Source of the DNA: Limnohabitans sp. | GTDB lineage: Bacteria; Pseudomonadota; Gammaproteobacteria; Burkholderiales; Burkholderiaceae_C | Direction of reading: 5' to 3' | Assembly: GCA_018882835.1 (NCBI GenBank) | Contig: VERE01000030.1 | Coordinates: forward strand, 1-34,330 | DNA: 34,330 nt | Shown: positions 14,743-21,935 of the stretch, one piece after another | Numbering within the stretch: the first letter of the stretch is position 1 | Layout: each line of letters starts with the position of its first letter | Made by a program: the position numbers and the translations under genes | The notes under the pieces: model-generated | The model's input: only the letters and a program-made list of their open reading frames with translations | What the model was told of the DNA's origin: nothing | The model's database searches: none

Positions 14743-15502
14743 CCCAGCCGGCTTCCAGCCAGTGCCAGTAGTGCGGCCGAAACGCCCAAGGGATCCACTG
14801 GGTGGCGGTGCCTTGGGGAAAAACCACCCGTGTGGCATGGTCCTGCCAAACGCCCTTGGCGTCTAGCTTTTGAAGCAGTCGCTGTGTGCCTGCATCGTCC
14901 AACAGGGGTGTTCCAGGGTGTGCCAGCGCCAGAGCCGACCGATTGATCTGCGTTTTTTCGTCTGTCGGCCCGGAATACATATCGTGCAGGCTGCCCCACT
15001 CCCGCCCAGCGAGCACGTGTTTCAACTGTCCCAGTTGCCGTTCGGCCGCATCTTCATCCCCTAACCTGTAACGCAGCTGCCCCAGCAAATTGTCGAACCA
15101 GACAAATGCATCCGGATGGCGATCCAGCAGGGTGGGCAGGCCGGCAATGGCATCCGACCGGTGGAAGTGAATCTCCGTCGGGCGTGCTTGCAATGCTTTG
15201 GCATGGCGAAGCTTGAAGAGCCAAGGCGCCAAAGGGTCGATGTCATAGGCATCAATCCTGCGAAAACGCTGGAGCCAGGCGGGCGGCATCATCCAGCCCG
15301 CGCTCCCTCCCAGCAGCACGAGCTGGTTCGAGCTCGGGGTAATTTGGCCTAAAAAGGCGTCGATGGCTGACAACGTGCCCTCCCACCTCTTGAGGGAAGA
15401 GAGCGCATGAAGGTGCCAATTCAAGCCGCCAGTACCGCCGGCACTGAGCGCATCCTGGAACCAATGGCGCCATCCATTGGGGTGAGAGCGGTGGGCCGTC
15501 AC
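14726..15502 (-). CDS. Methyltransferase-like protein inserted between fliJ and fliO
   Basis: About 258 residues if started at the GTG at 15502; the open frame extends upstream to an ATG at 15655, but that would run through the fliO leader and the extra part looks non-coding. The body starts conserved-looking (WRHWFQDALSAGGTGGLNWH). Residues 61-73 (LVLLGGSAGWMMP) look like a SAM-binding loop and 84-92 (DAYDIDPLA) like the acidic strand-2 motif of class I methyltransferases, followed by a plausible motif near FVWFDNLLGQL. No membrane segment or signal peptide. I do not recognise a named family. It is on the opposite strand to all flagellar genes and takes the place where fliK-L-M-N usually stand. 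Convergent overlap with fliJ and near-abutting divergence from fliO suggest long-standing packing rather than a recent insertion. Confidence 0.7.
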   Translation of the reverse strand: MTAHRSHPNGWRHWFQDALSAGGTGGLNWHLHALSSLKRWEGTLSAIDAFLGQITPSSNQLVLLGGSAGWMMPPAWLQRFRRIDAYDIDPLAPWLFKLRHAKALQARPTEIHFHRSDAIAGLPTLLDRHPDAFVWFDNLLGQLRYRLGDEDAAERQLGQLKHVLAGREWGSLHDMYSGPTDEKTQINRSALALAHPGTPLLDDAGTQRLLQKLDAKGVWQDHATRVVFPQGTATQWIPWAFRPHYWHWLEAGWVKPSS

Positions 15503-15653
15503 GGTCGGTCCCGCAATGGCAGGGGCGGAGGGTGTCGAGAATCCAACATGGTCCGGACTTTGCGAGTGAAATGCATCATCAAAGACTATAACGTGCGGGA
15601 TAATCAATTCCCATCGTATTTCACCAAAAATGTCAAAATCCAAGAGGTAACAC

Positions 15654-15962
15654 ATGGCGTCGATTGATTGGGCTCGGTATGCCCTCAGCGCCACCTGGGT
15701 GCTGGTGTTGATGGGCGGGTTACTTTGGTGGCTGCGCCGACGCAAGACGGCGTTGTTTCCCAAGGTGGACGCGCGACGGGTCCAGGTCCTGGAAATTTGC
15801 CCATTGGGCCTCAAGCACAAGATGATGCTGGTTCAAGCCGACCAGCAAATGGTGCTGGTCTCTGTCAACCCGCAAGGCTTGCAAACTTTGCACACATGGC
15901 CCGCCACTGAGCTGGTGGCATCTCCGACAACCGTTTCGCAAGGAGTAAACCATGCGGCTTAA
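15654..15962 (+). CDS. fliO: Flagellar biosynthesis protein FliO
   Basis: 102 residues, short but within the range of this variable family. One membrane segment near residues 12-28 (ATWVLVLMGGLLWWLRRRK) is followed by a cytoplasmic domain with RRVQVLEICPLGLKHKMMLVQ and a V-x-x-QGLQTL segment, the typical FliO pattern around the conserved P-L-G. FliO aids assembly of the FliP pentamer. AGAGGTAAC stands before the ATG. The end overlaps fliP by 11 bases, indicating coupling. As the first gene of the second flagellar operon it needs a promoter in the roughly 150 bases upstream; GGATAAT near 15598 is a possible -10, but no convincing -35 partner is visible. Confidence 0.88.
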   Translation: MASIDWARYALSATWVLVLMGGLLWWLRRRKTALFPKVDARRVQVLEICPLGLKHKMMLVQADQQMVLVSVNPQGLQTLHTWPATELVASPTTVSQGVNHAA

Positions 15963-16698
15963 ACATTGGCTCCCCATTCTGGGGCTGCTGGCTTTGTTGA
16001 TTCCTGCGTTGGCGCAGGCGCAAGGCATTCCCATGGTCAACGTGACGGGCGGCAAGTCTGGCCAGCAATACAGCCTGACCTTGCAATTGCTGGCGCTGAT
16101 GACAACCTTGACGTTGTTGCCGTCCATGCTCTTGATGATGACCTCCTTCGTCCGAGTCATCATCGTTTTGTCCATCTTGCGCCAAGCGTTGGGAACTGGT
16201 CAAACACCACCGAACATGGTGTTGGTGGGCCTGGCGCTCTTCTTGACGCTGTTCATCATGTCGCCGGTGTTTGACGATGTCTATCAAAACGCCATTGGCC
16301 CTTACATGAACGGCAACTTGCCTTTCGAGAAAGCCTTGGCCAAAGCCGAAGTGCCCGTTCGCGACTTCATGATTCATCAGACCCGTGAAGACGACATCAC
16401 CATGTTCATGCAGATTGCGCAGAAAAAAGAAATCGCCAGCGCTGCCGATGTGCCCTTCACCACCTTGATGCCAGCGTTTCTCACGTCAGAGTTGAAAAGC
16501 GCATTCACCATCGGCTTCATGATCTACATCCCTTTCGTGGTCATTGACCTGATCGTTGCCAGCGTGCTGATGTCCATGGGCATGATGATGCTCTCGCCCA
16601 TGATCATCTCCATGCCCTTCAAGCTCATGCTGTTTGTCCTGGTGGATGGCTGGACCTTGCTGATGGGGTCGCTGGCTTCAAGTTTCATATTCAAGTGA
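15952..16698 (+). CDS. fliP: Flagellar export gate protein FliP
   Basis: 248 residues, the standard length. A signal peptide of about 22 residues (LPILGLLALLIPALAQAQG) is followed by membrane helices. The family signatures are present: MTTLTLLPSMLLMMTSFVRVIIVLS, then LRQALGTGQTPPNMVLVGLALFLT, and near the end FKLMLFVLVDGW. FliP makes the core of the export gate with FliQ and FliR. AAGGAG precedes the ATG at 15952, which overlaps the end of fliO. fliQ follows after 7 bases. Confidence 0.98.
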   Translation: MRLKHWLPILGLLALLIPALAQAQGIPMVNVTGGKSGQQYSLTLQLLALMTTLTLLPSMLLMMTSFVRVIIVLSILRQALGTGQTPPNMVLVGLALFLTLFIMSPVFDDVYQNAIGPYMNGNLPFEKALAKAEVPVRDFMIHQTREDDITMFMQIAQKKEIASAADVPFTTLMPAFLTSELKSAFTIGFMIYIPFVVIDLIVASVLMSMGMMMLSPMIISMPFKLMLFVLVDGWTLLMGSLASSFIFK

Positions 16699-16705
16699 GG
16701 TACTG

Positions 16706-16975
16706 ATGGATACAGCCATGGTGGTAGATCTGGGTCGTCAGGCGCTTTGGATGACCATGCTCATTTCGGCACCGCTGTTGGGCGTGGCCTTGGTCGTGGG
16801 TTTGATCATTGGTATTTTTCAAGCGGCAACCTCTATCAATGAGCAAACCCTCAGCTTTATTCCCAAGTTGGTCGCACTGGGGCTCACCTTGGCCATTCTG
16901 GGCGGCTGGATGATCAATACGCTGGTGGACTACACCCGTGTCTTGTTCGGCCGTATTCCTGGCCTGTTTGGCTGA
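16706..16975 (+). CDS. fliQ: Flagellar export gate protein FliQ
   Basis: 89 residues, the standard length, with two membrane helices. Recognised by GLIIGIFQAATSINEQTLSF and FIPKLVALGLTLAILGGWM. Four copies of FliQ pack around the FliP-FliR core of the export gate. TGAGG stands before the ATG. The gene lies between fliP and fliR, separated by 7 and 11 bases. Confidence 0.98.
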   Translation: MDTAMVVDLGRQALWMTMLISAPLLGVALVVGLIIGIFQAATSINEQTLSFIPKLVALGLTLAILGGWMINTLVDYTRVLFGRIPGLFG

Positions 16976-16986
16976 GCGAGCACAAG

Positions 16987-17754
16987 ATGAATTTACTGAT
17001 GCTCGATTTGGTCGATCGCTTTTACGCGCTGATCTGGCCTTTGTTGCGCATCTCGGCATTCATGGGCTTTGCGTCCATTTTTTCGATTCGAGCGGTCAAC
17101 TTGCGCTTGCGCATTCTGATCTCGTTTGGCTTGACCGTTTTTATCTCGATGCAAATTGACATTCCCAAGCTTGACCCCGTGACGGTGCTTGGCTTGAAGG
17201 AAATTTTCAATCAGATCTTCATTGGGTTCAGCATGGCCATGGTCATGCAACTTGCTACCGCGGCCTTGGTGATTGCCGGCCAGGCTTTGTCTGGCTCCAT
17301 GGGTTTGACGATGGCGAACCTGATTGACCCGACCCTGGGCAACGTGCCCGTGCTTTCACAATTCTTCACCTTGCTGGGCACGCTGGTGTTTTTGGCCATT
17401 GGAGGCCATTTGATTGTCTTTGGGATTCTCCTGGAGTCTTTCCAGCAATTTCCTATTGGCCAAAGCCTGATGACGCAAGAGTTCATGGGCAAGATGATTT
17501 CATGGAGCGCCATGATGTTTGTGGCCTCCCTGCTGATTTCCCTGCCAGTGCTGATCACTTTGTTGTTTGTCAACATTGGCTTGGGCTTTGTTACCCGGGC
17601 CGCTCCCAGTTTGAACATTTTTTCGGTGGGCTTTCCTGCCATGGTGTTGTCGGGCTTCCTGGTCCTGTGGTTGGCATTGCCCAATGTGATCGGGCGTATC
17701 AACTGGCTTTGGGTGCAAACTTTCAACCAACTGCGCAGCTTGCTGTTGACGTGA
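16987..17754 (+). CDS. fliR: Flagellar export gate protein FliR
   Basis: 255 residues, the usual length, with about six membrane helices. Family features include the N-terminal RISAFMGFASIFS, the amphipathic segment IFNQIFIGFSMAMVMQLA, and GQALSGSMGLTMANLIDPT, where the G-x-x-(I/M)-x-x-x-x-G-L-x-x-A-x-x-x-D/N-P pattern is typical. FliR completes the export gate with FliP and FliQ and contacts FlhB. Only one base separates its stop from the flhB start, so translation is probably coupled. Confidence 0.97.
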   Translation: MNLLMLDLVDRFYALIWPLLRISAFMGFASIFSIRAVNLRLRILISFGLTVFISMQIDIPKLDPVTVLGLKEIFNQIFIGFSMAMVMQLATAALVIAGQALSGSMGLTMANLIDPTLGNVPVLSQFFTLLGTLVFLAIGGHLIVFGILLESFQQFPIGQSLMTQEFMGKMISWSAMMFVASLLISLPVLITLLFVNIGLGFVTRAAPSLNIFSVGFPAMVLSGFLVLWLALPNVIGRINWLWVQTFNQLRSLLLT

Positions 17755-17755
17755 C

Positions 17756-18901
17756 ATGGCAGAAGAAGGCTCCTCAGAACGGACAGAAGAACCTACCGCG
17801 CGAAGGCTGCAAAAAGCCCGCGAGGATGGGCAGGTTGCGCGTTCTGTTGAATTGCCCACTGCGGTGATGCTGGTCACCGCCACGCTCTTCTTTACCCTCA
17901 TGGGCAGTTGGATGTTCAAGCAAATGGGCCAGCTGTTCACCTACCAGTTGGCCTTTGACCGAAAGGTCATGGACAAGGCCGAGTTGCTGCCAGGGCTCTT
18001 TGGCCAATCGATGCTTGACGGCTTTTTGCTGATACTTCCCATCATGCTGGTGCTTTATGTGATGGCCATCCTGTCCTCTGGTTTGACCGGTGGCTTCATT
18101 TTTTCCATGCAACTGATCAGCCCCAAATTCAACAAGCTCAACCCCTTGAGTGGCTTGGCGCGCATGTTTGGCATGAAGGCATTGATTGAGTTGGCCAAGT
18201 CCATTGGCAAATTTGTCATCGTGGGCGCCATTTTGCTGCTTTCGGTGATGCACAACATTGACGACTTGCTGAACCTCAACCGCATGGAGCTGGGCACCGC
18301 TGTGCGGCATGCGGGTGAAATGATCATTGACGCCTGCTTCTGGATGAGCATGGGCTTGGTGCTGATTGCGGTGGCCGATGTGCCTTTGCAACGCTACCAG
18401 GTGCATAAAAAATTGAAGATGACCAAGCAGGAAATCAAAGATGAGATGAAAGACGCCGAAGGCCGGCCGGAAGTGAAAGCGCAAATCCGGCGCCGTCAGC
18501 GCGAGATGGCCAACAACAAAATGATGGCCAAGGTGAAAGATGCCGATGTCGTGATCACCAACCCCCAGCACTTTGCCGTGGCCTTGGAGTACGACCCCAG
18601 CGCAGACGGTGCGCCCATGTTGATTGCCAAGGGTACCGACGATTTGGCGCGGCGCATTCGCGAGGCTGCGAAAGAAGAGGGCATTCAATTGTTTGAAGCG
18701 CCTGAGCTGGCGCGTGCCTTGTATTTCACGACCAAGGTGGATGAGCCCATCCCGGAATCGCTTTACCACGCGGTGGCCCAGGTCATCGCCTATGTTTTCA
18801 GCTTGAACGACCGCTATCCTGGCTCGCAAGGCTATGTCAAGCCCAGCCCGAAGATCCCGGACAATATGCGGTACGACGAAAATGGTTTCTTAATGCAATG
18901 A
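17756..18901 (+). CDS. flhB: Flagellar export switch protein FlhB
   Basis: 381 residues, the usual length. It starts with the family pattern SERTEEPTARRLQKAREDGQVARS, carries four membrane helices, and has a cytoplasmic C-terminal domain with the self-cleaving NPxH site as NPQH at about residues 269-272 (VVITNPQHFAVALEYD); the commoner form is NPTH. Cleavage between Asn and Pro switches the apparatus from hook-type to filament-type export. The segment MTKQEIKDEMKDAEGRPEVK is the conserved linker. In many genomes flhA, flhF and fleN follow flhB, but here three genes of unknown function follow instead, the first 25 bases downstream. Confidence 0.97.
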   Translation: MAEEGSSERTEEPTARRLQKAREDGQVARSVELPTAVMLVTATLFFTLMGSWMFKQMGQLFTYQLAFDRKVMDKAELLPGLFGQSMLDGFLLILPIMLVLYVMAILSSGLTGGFIFSMQLISPKFNKLNPLSGLARMFGMKALIELAKSIGKFVIVGAILLLSVMHNIDDLLNLNRMELGTAVRHAGEMIIDACFWMSMGLVLIAVADVPLQRYQVHKKLKMTKQEIKDEMKDAEGRPEVKAQIRRRQREMANNKMMAKVKDADVVITNPQHFAVALEYDPSADGAPMLIAKGTDDLARRIREAAKEEGIQLFEAPELARALYFTTKVDEPIPESLYHAVAQVIAYVFSLNDRYPGSQGYVKPSPKIPDNMRYDENGFLMQ

Positions 18902-18926
18902 ACGGCTTGAATGAACCGGCTCTCCC

Positions 18927-20249
18927 ATGACTGATTTCTACCAAAGCCCCGGCGATAAGCTTCGTTTGGAAGTGCTTCTTAAAACCCTGAGCGATGGCAG
19001 CCTCAACCTGGCCATCCTGGGCGAAGACGATGTGGTGCTGGCCCACTACGCCCGAAGAATTGCACAGCATCTGCGCCAGCACGGCAACATCGAGGTGGAG
19101 CTTTGGACATCAACCGACTCTGAAAAGTTGGTGAAGCGATTCAATGAAATCCTGTCTGAGGTATCGGTCGATCAGGCGCTGGACAAAGCGCAGAAGGCGG
19201 CGACCAAGCGCTACATGATTTTTCCAGACGCGCAGGGCATACAGGACATCGACTTGCAATTGCTGGCGCGCCTGGTCAATGGCTTTCCGGCGAGCAACAT
19301 TCATGTCGTGTTGTTGGTCAACAGTTTGGAGCCCCACGAGCGAAAGTTGGAGGCCTTCGGGAAAAGCCTGATGCAATGGGTGCTGGAGTCCGAAAATCCC
19401 GCGCCCAAGAGAACACAGCGCATCGAAACTCTGGATGAGGTCTTGCCTGAGCCGGCGCCTGGTCCGACCGAGCCGCCTATCGTGCCGTCACCCCTGCTGG
19501 ACGCTGTACCCACCTTGCAGGAAGCAGCGCCTGCTGTCAACAGCTGGGACACCCCAGCTGCACCCGACAAAAAGGGCGGTGCCCGGTTGGGTTGGGGCTT
19601 GTTTGGCGTCATGCTGGTCACCCTGGTGTTGTTTGGCCTGCTTTACAAGGAACAGATCCAAACTGAAGTGGAAGCCATGCAAGGGTATTTGTCGCGCACG
19701 GGGCCTGGCAAAGCCAAAGAGCCGGCAACCAGCGCAACGCCCAGCGTGGGCATGTCCAGCACCACGCAGTTGCCGGTCAAGCCGGATGACTCCCTGATCC
19801 CAGAGAAAGAGGCTTTGGTCAAACCTGAGCCTGTACCCGCCACAGTTCCTGCACCCGCGTCCACACCCGCTGTAGCGGTCGCACCTGTTGCTGCGCCTGT
19901 GCCTGAGCCCAAGCCCGAACCGAAAGCCGACCCCAAGCCTGAACCTGTTGTGGCCAATGGGCGGGACGACAAAGCCTGGGTTGAGAAACTTCCTGCGGGG
20001 GGGTGGATGCTGCAGCATGCTGCCTTTGACACGCAACAGGAAATTGAGTTGTTGCAATCCAAGCAGGCCTCTTTCAAAGAGGCCCGCGTACTCAAAACCA
20101 AGCGCAAGTCGGGGGCCAGTTATTTCATCTTGGTGACGGGGCCCTATGCGACACGCCAAGAGGCTGAAAATCTGATCAAAACCGACCCCGCCATGGCGAA
20201 ATCTTGGCTCAGGGCCACCAAGTCAGTCAAAATTCAATTCCAAGACTGA
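18927..20249 (+). CDS. Membrane protein with degenerate ExeA/DamX-like P-loop domain and SPOR domain
   Basis: 440 residues. Residues 1-155 resemble an ExeA/DamX-type AAA domain with lost catalytic motifs: where a Walker A loop is expected the text is LNLAILGEDDVVLAHYARRI, lacking GxGKT, and the Walker B place has MIFPDAQGI where active relatives have I-D-E-A-Q. The segment DLQLLARLVNGFPASNIHVVLL fits the following strand and helix. Residues about 217-240 are one membrane segment. A Pro/Ala/Lys-rich periplasmic linker with PEPKPEPK-type repeats (about 300-345) leads to a C-terminal SPOR domain (about 358-435; WMLQHAAFDTQQEIELL, then FILVTGPYATRQEAENLI). SPOR domains bind glycan strands lacking stem peptides, typically at division sites. 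The protein is probably operonic with flhB and the next two genes. Function unknown. Confidence 0.85.
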   Translation: MTDFYQSPGDKLRLEVLLKTLSDGSLNLAILGEDDVVLAHYARRIAQHLRQHGNIEVELWTSTDSEKLVKRFNEILSEVSVDQALDKAQKAATKRYMIFPDAQGIQDIDLQLLARLVNGFPASNIHVVLLVNSLEPHERKLEAFGKSLMQWVLESENPAPKRTQRIETLDEVLPEPAPGPTEPPIVPSPLLDAVPTLQEAAPAVNSWDTPAAPDKKGGARLGWGLFGVMLVTLVLFGLLYKEQIQTEVEAMQGYLSRTGPGKAKEPATSATPSVGMSSTTQLPVKPDDSLIPEKEALVKPEPVPATVPAPASTPAVAVAPVAAPVPEPKPEPKADPKPEPVVANGRDDKAWVEKLPAGGWMLQHAAFDTQQEIELLQSKQASFKEARVLKTKRKSGASYFILVTGPYATRQEAENLIKTDPAMAKSWLRATKSVKIQFQD

Positions 20250-20297
20250 ATCAACTTCCAGGGTTTGGTGCCGATTGCTTAGGGGAGGAAATGCCAC

Positions 20298-20927
20298 ATG
20301 AGTCAAGACATTATTCGAAGCACCAAAGAGCACGAGGTGGTGATTCCCGAAGGCTCAATCAATGCCAAAAGCAAAACCAGCACTGTTGCCAGCGGGACCA
20401 TTGAGCCGGAGCATGTTGAGCGAGTGACCACTTCCAACACGGTTGTGGACCGGCGTGTGTCGGTGGACGAAGCCCAGCACCTGGACAGCGAAAACGTGAA
20501 ACTGGGGTCAGACGATGGCGCTGGCGAAAACCGGGTGCGCCTGCCCGAATCTCAACAAGAAGAAAACCGGGTCCGCTTGCCCGAAACTCACCAAGAAGAA
20601 AACCGGGCCTTGTTGCCCGAGGAGTCTCTCCAGGACAACACCGTGATGCTGCCTTCCGATGAAGGTCTGCAGGATCACCGCGTCAAGGTTCCCTCGGATG
20701 CTGTTGAACTGAGCGACCCCGACCTGGCGGTGACGGAAGAAAATCATGCCCATGGCACGGCCGCTGCTGCCGATACTGCCGCGGGCCAAGCCACAGAATC
20801 CTTTGTTTCGGCTCAAGTTGAGACCAGCTTAGCCGATAAACGTAGAGAAGAGTTCGTGGGACGCGTGGTCAAGCTTCGAGAAGAAGTTGACCAGTTGAAT
20901 CAGCGCCTGGATCGACTCGAAAAGTAA
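20298..20927 (+). CDS. Acidic 12-residue-repeat protein with C-terminal coiled coil
   Basis: 209 residues, soluble, no signal peptide or membrane segment. GGGGAGG precedes the ATG. Residues 77-138 are five consecutive repeats of 12-13 residues with the pattern (E/D)-(N/H)-x-(V/A)-x-(L/V)-P-(E/S)-x-x-x-(E/Q/L): ENRVRLPESQQE, ENRVRLPETHQE, ENRALLPEESLQ, DNTVMLPSDEGLQ, DHRVKVPSDAVEL; SENVKLGSDD (64-73) may be a sixth. The strand-like V-x-L-P units spaced evenly suggest docking sites along an extended chain or a small beta-solenoid. The last 30 residues (FVGRVVKLREEVDQLNQRLD) form a short coiled coil, likely for oligomerisation or for binding the coiled-coil protein encoded next. I recognise no family. 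Confidence 0.85.
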   Translation: MSQDIIRSTKEHEVVIPEGSINAKSKTSTVASGTIEPEHVERVTTSNTVVDRRVSVDEAQHLDSENVKLGSDDGAGENRVRLPESQQEENRVRLPETHQEENRALLPEESLQDNTVMLPSDEGLQDHRVKVPSDAVELSDPDLAVTEENHAHGTAAAADTAAGQATESFVSAQVETSLADKRREEFVGRVVKLREEVDQLNQRLDRLEK

Positions 20928-20942
20928 TTCAAAGGAACTAAT

Positions 20943-21935
20943 ATGGCGCATGATAACGCGAGCGAAGCGGCCAGCGATTCGCCCACGGCGGACCCCGCTG
21001 TGGCCGGCGCCGCCCAGTCTGAAGCGTCGGCATCGGCGTCGCAAGGGCTTTTGGACAAGGCAGCTATGGCAGAAGGCCTGGACCACCTGGAAGAGGATGC
21101 CGCAGATTCAGCAGAAGTTGCCAAGCAGCTGGAAGAGTTGACGGGGGTGGTGCTGAGCTCGGCCGAAGTGTCAACACGATCGGCTTCGGTGGCGGCCAAC
21201 ATCAGTCAGGACATGCGAACGGTGATGGACCAAATCTCCGAATCGCACAAGCGCAGTGTTCAACACTCGCGCATCATTCTGGGCGGTTTGCTGGCTTTTC
21301 TACTGATTGGCCTGGGAACCTTCTTTGCCATTGCCACCCGGATGCATCAAAACATTCGACAACTAGACGCCATGGCCCTGGCAGTGGGTAAGCGTGTGGT
21401 CGATCTGGACGCCACCGTGAATGCATTTGTCGAGACCAGCCGAACCTTCAACGACTTGAATGAAAAGTTGGAGAAGCAGGCCGAGCTGCAAGGAAAACTG
21501 GAGCAGCGTTTTGACGATATTCACAAAACGGTCGCCGCTGTGCCCAACCTGGTTGCAGACCAGTCCGGCAAAACCCTGGATACCAAATTACAAGGGCTGC
21601 AAAAACAAATGCAGGCCCTTGAAACCAAGGTTCAGGCCTTGTCCAACCGGCCGCAACCCAACCCCGGTCCCAGCCAGCAGGCCGTCATTTCTGAGATTCA
21701 AAAGCTGAAAAAAGATTTGGACACGGCCAATGCGAATGCCAAAGCAGCTGCAGTGGCTGCAGCGCAGGCCCAAGCCAAGGCCAAGCCTGAACCCAAGCCT
21801 GAACCGAAACCCGAGCCCAAGCCTGCGGAAGTCAAACCACCCCCGCCTTCGCCCACGCCTTCTTTGCCACCAGCGCCTTCACCGCGCGACAAAATGTTGG
21901 TCTATCCGAGGCCCAATACCAACGGCAATCAGTGA
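20943..21935 (+). CDS. Membrane-anchored coiled-coil protein with PEPK-rich tail
   Basis: 330 residues. An Ala/Ser/Asp-rich cytoplasmic N-terminus of about 110 residues includes a helical part (EVAKQLEELTGVVLSSAEVS). One membrane segment (about 111-134; IILGGLLAFLLIGLGTFFAI) follows. Residues 140-270 are a long coiled coil (KLEKQAELQGKLEQRFDDIH, then KTLDTKLQGLQKQMQALETK), and the tail from about 280 is a PEPK repeat and proline-rich stretch. With the N-terminus inside, coiled coil and tail would be periplasmic. The PEPK-type linker resembles that of the SPOR protein two genes upstream, and AAGGAA precedes the ATG 15 bases after the repeat protein's stop. The 3' end overlaps the convergent glutamate-synthase-like gene by 7 bases. 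Function unknown; an envelope-spanning scaffold is plausible. Confidence 0.85.
   Translation: MAHDNASEAASDSPTADPAVAGAAQSEASASASQGLLDKAAMAEGLDHLEEDAADSAEVAKQLEELTGVVLSSAEVSTRSASVAANISQDMRTVMDQISESHKRSVQHSRIILGGLLAFLLIGLGTFFAIATRMHQNIRQLDAMALAVGKRVVDLDATVNAFVETSRTFNDLNEKLEKQAELQGKLEQRFDDIHKTVAAVPNLVADQSGKTLDTKLQGLQKQMQALETKVQALSNRPQPNPGPSQQAVISEIQKLKKDLDTANANAKAAAVAAAQAQAKAKPEPKPEPKPEPKPAEVKPPPPSPTPSLPPAPSPRDKMLVYPRPNTNGNQ

Noticed and set aside
15577-15604. Sigma-28 promoter before fliO
   Set aside because: TCAAAG and GGATAA are present, but the spacing is wrong and the GCCG core is missing.
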